From the NCBI GenBank assembly GCA_040756515.1, contig JBFLYW010000003.1:124001-188000 (forward strand): a stretch of 64,000 nucleotides of DNA, given 5' to 3'. Below are positions 26,436 to 34,659 of this stretch, piece by piece. The DNA is from DSXH01 sp020724325. GTDB lineage: Bacteria > Bacteroidota > Ignavibacteria > Ignavibacteriales > Melioribacteraceae. The first letter of the stretch is position 1; the number at the start of each line of letters is the position of its first letter. A program made the position numbers and the translations under genes. A model generated the notes under the pieces. The model did no database searches. It had not been told where the DNA came from and was given only the letters and a program-made list of their open reading frames with translations.

Positions 26436-26942
26436 TCATAAATTGTGTAATATTTTATTGAAGTCATTTTCCAAAGTCGTTTTAGGTGTTTCAATAATTC
26501 TTCCTAATTCTTTTCCGTTGATATAAAAAATAAATGTAGGAACGTATTTAATCTCCAGTGAAGCAATATTTCCATCAGGGCTATCTTTTTTTCTATCAAC
26601 AAAATTTATTGTTAGCAAGTTGTTATTAAATTTTAACTCGTCAAGAATTCGTAAAAATCTTGGAACCTCTCTCCTGCTGTCGCTGCACCATGTTCCTGTT
26701 ATAATTAAAATAGAAAGACCATCCAGTTTTTGTTTTATAGAATCTAAAGCTGCGGTGTTAAATTCATAATTATCATACTCGGGTTCATACCACCAGGCAA
26801 AATTTGAATCCAGCATTGCGGTTTTGTCGCAAATTCCTATAAGCATTGGCTTGCCTGAACGTTCATCGGTAACAAGTTTATTTTTATCTTGAGAATAAAT
26901 TGGAGATAAGAGAATCAGCAGAGCAAATAATATTTTTTTCAT
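26436..26942 (-). CDS. Secreted thioredoxin-fold protein with a CxxS active site
   Basis: 168 residues. A signal peptide (MKKILFALLILLSPIYSQ) directs it to the periplasm. The thioredoxin fold is marked by ILIITGTWCSDSRREVP, the cis-proline motif VPTF at 134-137 and the final NGKELGRI. The usual CxxC is C86-S-D-S89, so the resolving cysteine is Ser. Such proteins cannot cycle as classical dithiol reductases, though they may act as isomerase-like or trapping proteins. It lies 8 bases after nadK and is the last gene of the minus-strand block. Confidence 0.8.
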   Translation of the reverse strand: MKKILFALLILLSPIYSQDKNKLVTDERSGKPMLIGICDKTAMLDSNFAWWYEPEYDNYEFNTAALDSIKQKLDGLSILIITGTWCSDSRREVPRFLRILDELKFNNNLLTINFVDRKKDSPDGNIASLEIKYVPTFIFYINGKELGRIIETPKTTLENDFNKILHNL

Positions 26943-26950
26943 TCTATCCT

Positions 26951-27838
26951 CTATAAGGAGTTATTCGATTTGCGGACGTCCAAGCCCCAGTAAAGTTTAT
27001 TGCGTAATATCTTGAAATAATCTGTTTTTCTTGAGTGAACAAGCCGAAACCCTTGGGCGCTTTTCAGAATATTTATATTTGATGGTGAGTTATACGAATG
27101 AACTCTTTGACCATCGCAGCTAACCTGAATTTTTTGATGAGGCGATTTAACTATTACCGTTATTTTCTGCTTGGACGAAATAACGAGCGGGCGCATAGTA
27201 AGTGTATGAGGTGCAATTGGACTAAGTGTTATAACATCCGCACGTGGATTAACTATTGGTCCTCCGGTCGATAATGAATATCCGGTTGAACCAGTGGGCG
27301 TAGCAATTATAATTCCATCTGCAGAAAAAGTTGATACATAATCATCATCAACTTTTATTGTAAGTTCTATCATCTTCTGCCAGGGACCTTTATCAATTAC
27401 AATATCATTAATAGCATACAAATCGAATGAGGAAGCTTCTTCTATACTGCCAATAAGAGCCATCCGTTCTTCAATAACATAGTTTTTTGTTTTAATCTCA
27501 GGTATAAATTCCGAGAAACTATCGATATCAAACTCTGCAAGAAAACCGAGCTTCCCAATGTTAACTCCTAAAATTGGAGTAGCGTTATTTCTTACAGCGT
27601 ATGCTGTTGATAGCATTGTTCCGTCCCCTCCAATTGAGATTACAATGCCGGAGGATTTTATCAATTCTTCTTGTGGCAATAATTTCGATTCCGCTAACAA
27701 AGGATTAAAATCATTTCTAAACTTTAGAATAGAATCGCTTATAAAGTAAGCAAGATTATTATTACGGAGATCTTCAACAATTTTTGAAAGAATATTTAGT
27801 ATGTCCGGTTTGTCAATATTAGGTATAATTCCAATCAA
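26951..27838 (-). CDS. nadK: NAD kinase
   Basis: 295 residues. It phosphorylates NAD to NADP. The motif SIGGDGTML (GGDG at 70-73), then GVNIGKLGFLAEF, the substrate loop DGIIIATPTGSTGYSLSTGGP and SPIAPHTLTMRPLV are all present. The start is TTG, overlapping the stop of the upstream glycosyltransferase as TTGA; the family N-terminus IGIIPN supports it. It shares an operon with envelope glycosylation genes, which probably reflects transcript economy rather than function. Confidence 0.96.
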   Translation of the reverse strand: MIGIIPNIDKPDILNILSKIVEDLRNNNLAYFISDSILKFRNDFNPLLAESKLLPQEELIKSSGIVISIGGDGTMLSTAYAVRNNATPILGVNIGKLGFLAEFDIDSFSEFIPEIKTKNYVIEERMALIGSIEEASSFDLYAINDIVIDKGPWQKMIELTIKVDDDYVSTFSADGIIIATPTGSTGYSLSTGGPIVNPRADVITLSPIAPHTLTMRPLVISSKQKITVIVKSPHQKIQVSCDGQRVHSYNSPSNINILKSAQGFRLVHSRKTDYFKILRNKLYWGLDVRKSNNSL

Positions 27839-28602
27839 GGTTTATTTCTATTTAACTCCCACAGTTTAACATATTTTGTAAAGACATAAAAAGAAGAAAA
27901 GAGTGCCAGAATAAATCCGGTAAGACCATCAAGAAATCCTAGCTTAAAAATATACATTTTAAGAAAAAGAAAAAGAGGTCTAATCAAAAAATCACATATA
28001 GAAGTTTTTCTGCCCTTATCGAATAATTCTTTTGCAGCAAGTGAAGTATAACAGTTTAATTTCTTGAAGTAATGTTCAATTGTAGGATCCGTAAAATGAT
28101 TTAAATCGTTTTTAAGATCCGAGATTTTCCCCTGAACATTAAGCCCTTCGTGAACCGGTTTATTGTTAAACGCAGCATAATTTTTATTAAACAACCGGAC
28201 AACTTTAGATGGATACCAACCACTGTGTTTAATCCATTTACCAAGAAAATAAGCTCTTCTGGCAATTGAGTAAGCATTGAACTGAGGAGCAGAATCCTTA
28301 AATAGAAGAAGCTCGGTTTTTAATTCCGGTGTAATCTCTTCATCGGCATCAATCCATAGGACCCACTCGTTTTTAGTTTTGCTGAGAGCAAAATTTTTGG
28401 TGTTACCATAACCTTTCCAATCGGTAATTTCACAATTAATCCCCGGATATTCCGATGCATAATTAAATGTGTTATCTGTGGAAGAAGAATCGATGAGGAG
28501 AACAATGTCATCAATTACACCAATCTGACTATCGAGGCATCTGCGGACGTTTGCTTCCTCGTTTTTTGCAATAATAATTGAAGATAATTTAACTTTACTC
28601 AT
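27835..28602 (-). CDS. Family 2 glycosyltransferase, WaaE/KdtX-like
   Basis: 255 residues. A GT-A domain starts with LSSIIIAKNEEANVRRCLDSQ and carries the DxD-type WIDADEEI. The region FLGKWIKHSGWYPSKVVRLFNK resembles WaaE/KdtX, enzymes that add a glucose to the lipopolysaccharide inner core from the cytoplasmic side. The C-terminal hydrophobic region may bind the membrane. It overlaps both the O-antigen-ligase-like gene and nadK by 4 bases. The sugar and acceptor are not readable. Confidence 0.88.
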   Translation of the reverse strand: MSKVKLSSIIIAKNEEANVRRCLDSQIGVIDDIVLLIDSSSTDNTFNYASEYPGINCEITDWKGYGNTKNFALSKTKNEWVLWIDADEEITPELKTELLLFKDSAPQFNAYSIARRAYFLGKWIKHSGWYPSKVVRLFNKNYAAFNNKPVHEGLNVQGKISDLKNDLNHFTDPTIEHYFKKLNCYTSLAAKELFDKGRKTSICDFLIRPLFLFLKMYIFKLGFLDGLTGFILALFSSFYVFTKYVKLWELNRNKP

Positions 28603-30674
28603 GCATCAGTTTTAATAGATAGTTTGTTTTGGTTGAACAGTCTATAGAAAGCAATATTTAATCCAATTGTAAACCAAACCATTGTTATAATTTCTTGATC
28701 GCCAAAATTCCATTCAGCCAGACCGGAAACAAGAAATCCAACAAAAGCACTAAAAGTACCCAATGAGTAGGAAGAAGCAAATTCCACATTTTTTAATGCA
28801 CGGTATATTTTCAGATTAAGAGAAAATATTTTGTAAAGTAAAAACAGAACCGCCAGGAAACCGACAGAACCGAGTATAACTAAGAAGTGAATATAGTTGT
28901 TATGCAAATGACCGTAATTTTCTTTTACATAATCAGGTTTATATTCAGAGTAAATTTTTCCAAGGTCAATATCACCAACTCCAAAGAGAGGATAATCCAA
29001 AAATATTTTAAAGCCGGTACTCCATAAACGAATTCGTTCGATGTTCGTTTCGTGATAAGGATCGATAATGGATGCAAGCCGGTTAAGTTGCAGTGTTGAG
29101 GCAATTATCTTTCCGTCTCCTATTGTAATGTCGGTCAGATTTTTCTTTTTATCGTGGAAAAGAATAAATTCAATTTTACCAGTTGTAGTGAATACCGCTT
29201 TATAAAACCTGCCATCTACAGCAGCAGAATAAAGAAGAGAGTCTACTTTTAACATTCTAAAAATACCTTTAATATCTGTCTCGTTTACAAGCTGGAATTT
29301 GTTTTCATCAATATAATACTGCAACAATTTATTGTCTGTCTGAAAAAAAATAGTATGGTTAAATTTCCATAAATAGTAAGTCGGCGAATATATTTTAATC
29401 GAATCGGTTAGAGAAAACTTTTCCATGCAATCATTAGCGAAGATTTGAAGCTGACTTTTGCGGGAATTGTAAACAACTATTGTATTTGAATCGGGTTGAA
29501 CCCGTTCAATTCCGGGCAGATTAATCAAACGAATTTGATTTTTGGTATCCAGGGGATTATTAAAAACCGTAACGCCCGCATCAACATCGGCAGTATAAAA
29601 GGATTCATTCACAAATTGAAGGTCGCGTGTTAGTCCGGGTGTAACTGATTTGTTAACAATCTGCAATTTACCGTCGGGCTTCAATTCGCCAATTAGAAAT
29701 CTGGAATCGATTAGATAAATCAGAATATACTTATGACCCCAGCGATTGATCCGTGTTGCCGGGGCTTCTGTAGCAATACTTTCTATTACTGTGCCGGCAG
29801 AGTCAATAACTTTAACACCTTTTTCGTAATCAGCTACGTATAAAAAGCCATTAACAGATTCAACGCCTACCGCCCGCCCATTTGTATTAAAACTATTTAT
29901 TAATTCCGGTTGATGCTCTAATGAATAGACCCAGATTTTACTTTCCTTCTTAGAGAAGAAGATAAGTAAAAGAGTTCCGCAAACAATAGGAGCTAAATAG
30001 AGCCATTTACGTTTAAGGATTAATATTATCATAATTCCGGCAATGGCACCAATCCATGCTGCTCTTGTATAGCTCGAAATCAAACCAACTGCAGATATAA
30101 TAAACGCAGTTATAATCACCAATTTTGTTGTAAACTTTGTCTTTTCATTTATTACAAAGGCAAATAAAATGATAGTAACAAAACTCATTAATCCTCCGGC
30201 AGTCATAACATATTGAAATACGGAAGGACCTTTAGATTCTAAACGGTAGAGCTGCAAAATGTAATGCCGGTATGCAACAAATAGATAAGCAATAACTGTA
30301 AGTATAGCCGCTATAACAAATACTTTGGCGAATAGTTTTGCTTTTTCATAACTATCTGCAGAAACTACTATAACATATACAATTGGAATTAGTACTAGTC
30401 TTTTAAAAAAGGTTTTGAACGCTTCAGGTTGATTGATGGATAATAATGCAGAAATTAATTCTGCAGAAAGAAACAGAATGAAAGCTAATTCCAATCCGGT
30501 TGAATAAAATTTATTCTCCTTGGTTTTATACCATTGGATTAGAAGAATTAATAATGCCCCGAAATACCCGATTTGATTGAGGAAAATAGAGTTTGTTAAA
30601 CTGATAATAAAAATTAAAATAAATCCTATTTGTAAACGGGCAAACTTATTTGCTGAACTGTAAAATTTATCCAA
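28599..30674 (-). CDS. O-antigen ligase/polymerase-like membrane protein with a large propeller-like insert
   Basis: 691 residues. Residues 13-240 contain about nine membrane segments with SYTRAAWIG (201-209). Residues 560-606 carry the Wzy/WaaL signature DYPLFGVGDID and HLHNNYIHFLVILGSVGF, followed by further membrane segments to about 680. Between them, about 245-540, is a soluble block of repeated beta-type units (e.g. VNGFLYVADYEKGVKVID, NESFYTADVDAGVTVF), resembling a beta-propeller in the large periplasmic loop. Ordinary WaaL/Wzy proteins are about 400 residues. I infer polymerisation or ligation of a surface glycan, with the insert binding a glycan or partner. The neighbouring genes are msbA and a glycosyltransferase. 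Confidence 0.75.
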   Translation of the reverse strand: MDKFYSSANKFARLQIGFILIFIISLTNSIFLNQIGYFGALLILLIQWYKTKENKFYSTGLELAFILFLSAELISALLSINQPEAFKTFFKRLVLIPIVYVIVVSADSYEKAKLFAKVFVIAAILTVIAYLFVAYRHYILQLYRLESKGPSVFQYVMTAGGLMSFVTIILFAFVINEKTKFTTKLVIITAFIISAVGLISSYTRAAWIGAIAGIMIILILKRKWLYLAPIVCGTLLLIFFSKKESKIWVYSLEHQPELINSFNTNGRAVGVESVNGFLYVADYEKGVKVIDSAGTVIESIATEAPATRINRWGHKYILIYLIDSRFLIGELKPDGKLQIVNKSVTPGLTRDLQFVNESFYTADVDAGVTVFNNPLDTKNQIRLINLPGIERVQPDSNTIVVYNSRKSQLQIFANDCMEKFSLTDSIKIYSPTYYLWKFNHTIFFQTDNKLLQYYIDENKFQLVNETDIKGIFRMLKVDSLLYSAAVDGRFYKAVFTTTGKIEFILFHDKKKNLTDITIGDGKIIASTLQLNRLASIIDPYHETNIERIRLWSTGFKIFLDYPLFGVGDIDLGKIYSEYKPDYVKENYGHLHNNYIHFLVILGSVGFLAVLFLLYKIFSLNLKIYRALKNVEFASSYSLGTFSAFVGFLVSGLAEWNFGDQEIITMVWFTIGLNIAFYRLFNQNKLSIKTDA

Positions 30675-30676
30675 GT

Positions 30677-32530
30677 TTAATCTCTAAATTGAAGTTCGTA
30701 CAATTTTCTATAAATACCGTGTTGATCTGCTAGTAGATTTTCGTGCTTTCCATCCTGAACAATTTTGCCTCGGTCAAGTACAATTATCCTATTCGAGTTT
30801 CTAATAGTGCTTAATCTATGCGCAATTACAAAAGTTGTTCTATCTTTCATCAGTCGTTCAATGGCTTCCTGAACCAGTACTTCCGATTCATTATCAAGAG
30901 AAGAAGTAGCTTCATCGAGAATCATGATGGGTGGATTTTTAAGCAGCGCTCTTGCAATAGAAATACGCTGGCGTTGACCGCCCGATAGTTTAGTCCCTTT
31001 TTCGCCAATTATAGTATCATATCCGTAAGGTAATTCGCAAATAAAATTGTGAGCATTAGCAGCCTTTGCAGCTTCTATAACCTTTTCTTTATTACAATCT
31101 TCTAACCCGTAAGCAATATTACTAATAACAGATTCATTAAAGAGAACCGTTTCCTGCGTAACAATTCCCATTAACTTCCTTAAATCCTCAATTCTAATAT
31201 TCCTTATATCCATTCCATCCAACGTTATTCTTCCTGAAGTCGGGTCGTAGAATCTTGGCAGAAGATCAACCATAGTAGTTTTACCTGCACCGCTGCTTCC
31301 AACTATAGCAATTACTAATCCGCGTTTTACTATTAGGTTAACACCATCTAGTACAAGTTCATCAGAATCGTCATAATGAAAAGAAACATTTTCAAAAACA
31401 ATTTTATTGTTAAAACTGCTTACAGAAACCGGCGATACAATATTCTTTATTTTCGGTTCTGTATCTAGAATCTCAAAAATTCTATCTGCCGCAGCACTCG
31501 ATTCCTGAATACGGTTATTTACGCTGCTCAATTCTTTTACAGGAGGCATCAATTGAAAAATTGCAAACAAAAAGGTAATGAACTCACTCGGTTTTATTGA
31601 TTTATCAACAAGCACAAGCTGCGCACCAAAATAAATAATTACCACACCAACTATAACACTTAAAAATTCTGTAACCGGACTCGAAATGTTTCTTATTCGT
31701 GTAATTCTTAAAACCAGTCTAAAAAATTTTTGAGTTTCACTGAAGAACTTCTTGTTTTCATAGTCTTCCATTCCAAACGCTTTTACAACTTTTACACCTG
31801 TTATAGTTTCGTGCAGATTTGTAGTAATATCCGCCATTTTCTGCTGAAGCAATCCGCTCTGTTTACGTAATATCAAACCTATGTAACTAATAATTACCAA
31901 AGAAACAGGTAACACAACAAGAGAAAATAAAGTTAATTGCCAGCTAATTGAAACAGCAATTCCAATAAAGACCATAATTGTAAGCGGTTCGCGGATCATG
32001 TTTAAAAATACTGCCGATACGCTTGTATTAACCATATTAACATCATTTGTAATCCGCGATATCAGGTTACCGGTTTTCTCATTTTTAAAGTAGCTCATAG
32101 GCAATTTATGAAGATGCTTATAAGATTCATTCCTTAAATCGCGGATCATTCCCTGTTCCACAAAAGCGAGAAAATAGGATTGAAGATAACCGAATAGATT
32201 TTTGCCGAGGAAAGCAGCAACAATAAGTATACAAATCTTTAAAAGAATTTCCGAAGTATCACCGCTGAAAATTAAATTCTTAAAAGAACTTATTACATCA
32301 TTAATAATTCCGCCAATAGGGCCCGAGGATTGTGATTTACTGTTTAGAGTAACAGAAGCTGAATCGGTAGATGAAACCCCGGCTTGCTGAAATAAAGTAT
32401 CGAGTAAAGGAATTGCAAGATAAATGGAAGCGCCATTTAATAATGCCTGAAAAATCGAAAATATTACCGAGGCGGTCAAATGTTTCCAGTATGGTTTAAT
32501 GTAGTTTAATATTCGGAAATAAGTTTTCAT
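30677..32530 (-). CDS. MsbA-like lipid-flippase ABC exporter
   Basis: 617 residues from the ATG at 32530; an in-frame TTG at 32545 lies inside the upstream gene. A six-helix exporter domain (about 15-325) is fused to an ATPase with Walker A GSSGAGKT, the signature LSGGQRQRISIARAL, Walker B MILDEATSSLD and the H-loop AHRLST. Residues about 48-90 form an unusually long Ser-rich first periplasmic loop. The best functional guess is export of lipid A or a polysaccharide lipid carrier, given the adjacent ligase-like gene and the lipid A genes in the window. General multidrug export cannot be excluded. Confidence 0.85.
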   Translation of the reverse strand: MKTYFRILNYIKPYWKHLTASVIFSIFQALLNGASIYLAIPLLDTLFQQAGVSSTDSASVTLNSKSQSSGPIGGIINDVISSFKNLIFSGDTSEILLKICILIVAAFLGKNLFGYLQSYFLAFVEQGMIRDLRNESYKHLHKLPMSYFKNEKTGNLISRITNDVNMVNTSVSAVFLNMIREPLTIMVFIGIAVSISWQLTLFSLVVLPVSLVIISYIGLILRKQSGLLQQKMADITTNLHETITGVKVVKAFGMEDYENKKFFSETQKFFRLVLRITRIRNISSPVTEFLSVIVGVVIIYFGAQLVLVDKSIKPSEFITFLFAIFQLMPPVKELSSVNNRIQESSAAADRIFEILDTEPKIKNIVSPVSVSSFNNKIVFENVSFHYDDSDELVLDGVNLIVKRGLVIAIVGSSGAGKTTMVDLLPRFYDPTSGRITLDGMDIRNIRIEDLRKLMGIVTQETVLFNESVISNIAYGLEDCNKEKVIEAAKAANAHNFICELPYGYDTIIGEKGTKLSGGQRQRISIARALLKNPPIMILDEATSSLDNESEVLVQEAIERLMKDRTTFVIAHRLSTIRNSNRIIVLDRGKIVQDGKHENLLADQHGIYRKLYELQFRD

Positions 32531-32534
32531 TTGT

Positions 32535-33755
32535 TCACTTAACAAGATTATTTATAGCACAGCCGCCTGGCATTTTAATTACATCATAAATATCGTCATT
32601 TAGAACATCATAAACAGATATCACAGACTCGCCATTCACAATAGTTTCATAAAATAGGTAGTTTCCGTTGGCTAATATATTTTGATAATAATTACTATAA
32701 AACGTTTTCAACAGCTTTTTTTGATCGGTATCAATTATCATTAATTCCTGCTGATTTGTTATCGTTCTATTTGTATGGGTTTTATTTTTAATTATAATGA
32801 AGAGATACTTATCGTCATAAGACCAGAAAGCATTATATACACTACCTTTAAAATTCGCTACCATCAATTCTGATCTTTCTTCAATTTTCTTTAGATAGAT
32901 AAACGATTCAGAATCAAGTTCGGCAATACGAATAAACTGTTTATTATTGTTGGAAACCAATTGAGGTTGTATAGACGGCGGTTTAGGAAATCCATCAGTT
33001 GTAATATTAAATGTTCTTGTCTTTGGACTTCCAGCTTTACCATTATAGTTAAAGGAATATATATTCTGAATGAGCAGCTCTGATTTAATTGAATCCGGTT
33101 TGGTGATGTTGACCTTAAAGGTATCCTTAGCATCCCAGTATGTATAAACCTGAAGTCCATCTCCGAGTTCATCAATTTCTTTAACCTTTTCATCTGCACC
33201 TGAAAATAAATAAATCCTTGTATCCCGAACGTAAGGAAAACTCCCCTGTTTACCGTAGCCAAGTGCTGTTACAAAAAAAGAAAAGCTTCTGTCTTTGTAA
33301 TGGTTTAATGTAACAATCTTGCGTCCCCAACGGCTCCAGAACAATTTAGTTTGCTTTGTGGTTATGTTATAATTATAAATAGATGGTCTGCCTTGGTAAC
33401 GTCCAATTATTAGAATGTTAGAGTAGTTATCGTAAACATACTTTTCTTTATAATAGATTTTGTAATTGCTAATCAATGCTCTTCTAAAAAACTCAAATGC
33501 TTTTTTGCCGGCATCGTAGGAAGATTCAAAATTTCCATAAATAAGAAAATACTTATCCTCTGCTGTTACTATTCTAAGTTTATCCCATAATTCAAAATCC
33601 AATTTCGATTTGAACAAGTCTGCATCTTCATATTTAATAAATTCACCCAGACAGATTGAGTAGTGCTCCGGTTCAATTTCATTTTTAAGTGGAGTACAAC
33701 TTGAAAGTATCAATAGTATTAAAAGGGAAATAATATAATTTTTACAGTAGATCAT
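32535..33755 (-). CDS. Lipoprotein with a SPOR-like domain and a propeller-like C-terminus
   Basis: About 406 residues. A lipoprotein signal ends in LILSSC (Cys20 from the ATG at 33755; an in-frame TTG at 33767 overlaps the xerD stop). Residues about 30-85 look like SPOR, a peptidoglycan-binding domain (YSICLGEF.KYEDADLF, then YFLIYGNFESSYDAGKKA). The rest has repeated strands such as NILIIGRYQGRPSIYNYN and AFWSYDDKYLFIIIKNK, suggesting a WD40/PD40-type propeller. It is probably a periplasmic lipoprotein touching peptidoglycan. It is the second propeller-like protein in this envelope cluster; function is unknown. Confidence 0.7.
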   Translation of the reverse strand: MIYCKNYIISLLILLILSSCTPLKNEIEPEHYSICLGEFIKYEDADLFKSKLDFELWDKLRIVTAEDKYFLIYGNFESSYDAGKKAFEFFRRALISNYKIYYKEKYVYDNYSNILIIGRYQGRPSIYNYNITTKQTKLFWSRWGRKIVTLNHYKDRSFSFFVTALGYGKQGSFPYVRDTRIYLFSGADEKVKEIDELGDGLQVYTYWDAKDTFKVNITKPDSIKSELLIQNIYSFNYNGKAGSPKTRTFNITTDGFPKPPSIQPQLVSNNNKQFIRIAELDSESFIYLKKIEERSELMVANFKGSVYNAFWSYDDKYLFIIIKNKTHTNRTITNQQELMIIDTDQKKLLKTFYSNYYQNILANGNYLFYETIVNGESVISVYDVLNDDIYDVIKMPGGCAINNLVK

Positions 33756-33763
33756 ATAAAAGA

Positions 33764-34654
33764 TCAACCTCTTGGATGATGTTCTTTATGAACCTGTTTA
33801 ACATAATCACGGTTAACGTGAGTATATATCTGAGTAGTAGAAATATCTGCATGCCCAAGCATTTCCTGAACAGCTCTTAAATCAGCGCCGCCCTCAAGAA
33901 GATGAGTTGCGAAAGAATGCCTGAAAGTATGCGGATGAATTTCTTTTTTTATTCCGGCTTCCATAGAATATTTATTAACAATTTTCCAGATTCCCATTCT
34001 AGATAATTTTAATCCACGTTTATTTAGAAACAAGTAATTCTCGCTTTTGGATTTTTTCTCGAACGAAGGTCTCGCTTTTATTAGGTATTCATTAATCCAC
34101 TTTGCTGCGCTGCTTCCAACCGGAACCATTCTTTCTTTCGATCCTTTTCCTAATACGCGTATAACTTCTTCATTAAAGAAGAGGTCATTGATTTTAAGAT
34201 TTAACAGCTCTGTAACTCTTAATCCCGATGAATAGAATAATTCCAGTATAGCTTTATCTCTTAATGATGCTAAATCGTTTGTATCAGGTGCATTTAGAAC
34301 TTTTTCAATCTCATCAAATGATAGTATAGAAGGCAGTTTTCTAGATTTCTTTACAGAAAGAAGTTTATCCGTGGGATTAATTTCTATGTAATTATTATCC
34401 TGTAAATATCCAAAAAATCCTTTAATAGAGGACATATAACGAGCTGAAGTAGAACTATCTTTCCCTTCTGTACGCTGCAGCTCAAAATAATCAGCAACGT
34501 CGCTAAACTTAATTTCATTGAGATCGGTTATATTAATTGAGTTACAGAAGGATAAAAAACTTTTGATGTCGTTTTGATACGAATCAATTGTATTATCTGA
34601 GAGGTTCTTCTCGAATCGTAAAATGGTAAGATATTCTTTTAAGAATTCTTCCAT
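33764..34654 (-). CDS. xerD: Site-specific tyrosine recombinase XerD/XerC
   Basis: 296 residues, normal for Xer proteins. An N-terminal SAM-like DNA-binding domain (1-100) precedes the catalytic domain with Arg146 (SSGLRVTEL), Lys170, His242 and Arg245 (HPHTFRHSFATHLLEGG), His268 and the nucleophile Tyr277 (STTQIYTHV). Xer recombinases resolve chromosome dimers at dif, working with FtsK, which is also in the window. XerC and XerD cannot be told apart securely here. There are no neighbouring integrase-cargo features, so it is not taken as a mobile-element integrase. Confidence 0.9.
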   Translation of the reverse strand: MEEFLKEYLTILRFEKNLSDNTIDSYQNDIKSFLSFCNSINITDLNEIKFSDVADYFELQRTEGKDSSTSARYMSSIKGFFGYLQDNNYIEINPTDKLLSVKKSRKLPSILSFDEIEKVLNAPDTNDLASLRDKAILELFYSSGLRVTELLNLKINDLFFNEEVIRVLGKGSKERMVPVGSSAAKWINEYLIKARPSFEKKSKSENYLFLNKRGLKLSRMGIWKIVNKYSMEAGIKKEIHPHTFRHSFATHLLEGGADLRAVQEMLGHADISTTQIYTHVNRDYVKQVHKEHHPRG

Positions 34655-34659
34655 ACTAC

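Noticed and set aside
33764..34654. xerD as the integrase of a mobile element
   Set aside because: It has a Xer-type length and N-terminal domain, housekeeping neighbours, no flanking direct repeats seen and no cargo or excisionase gene.
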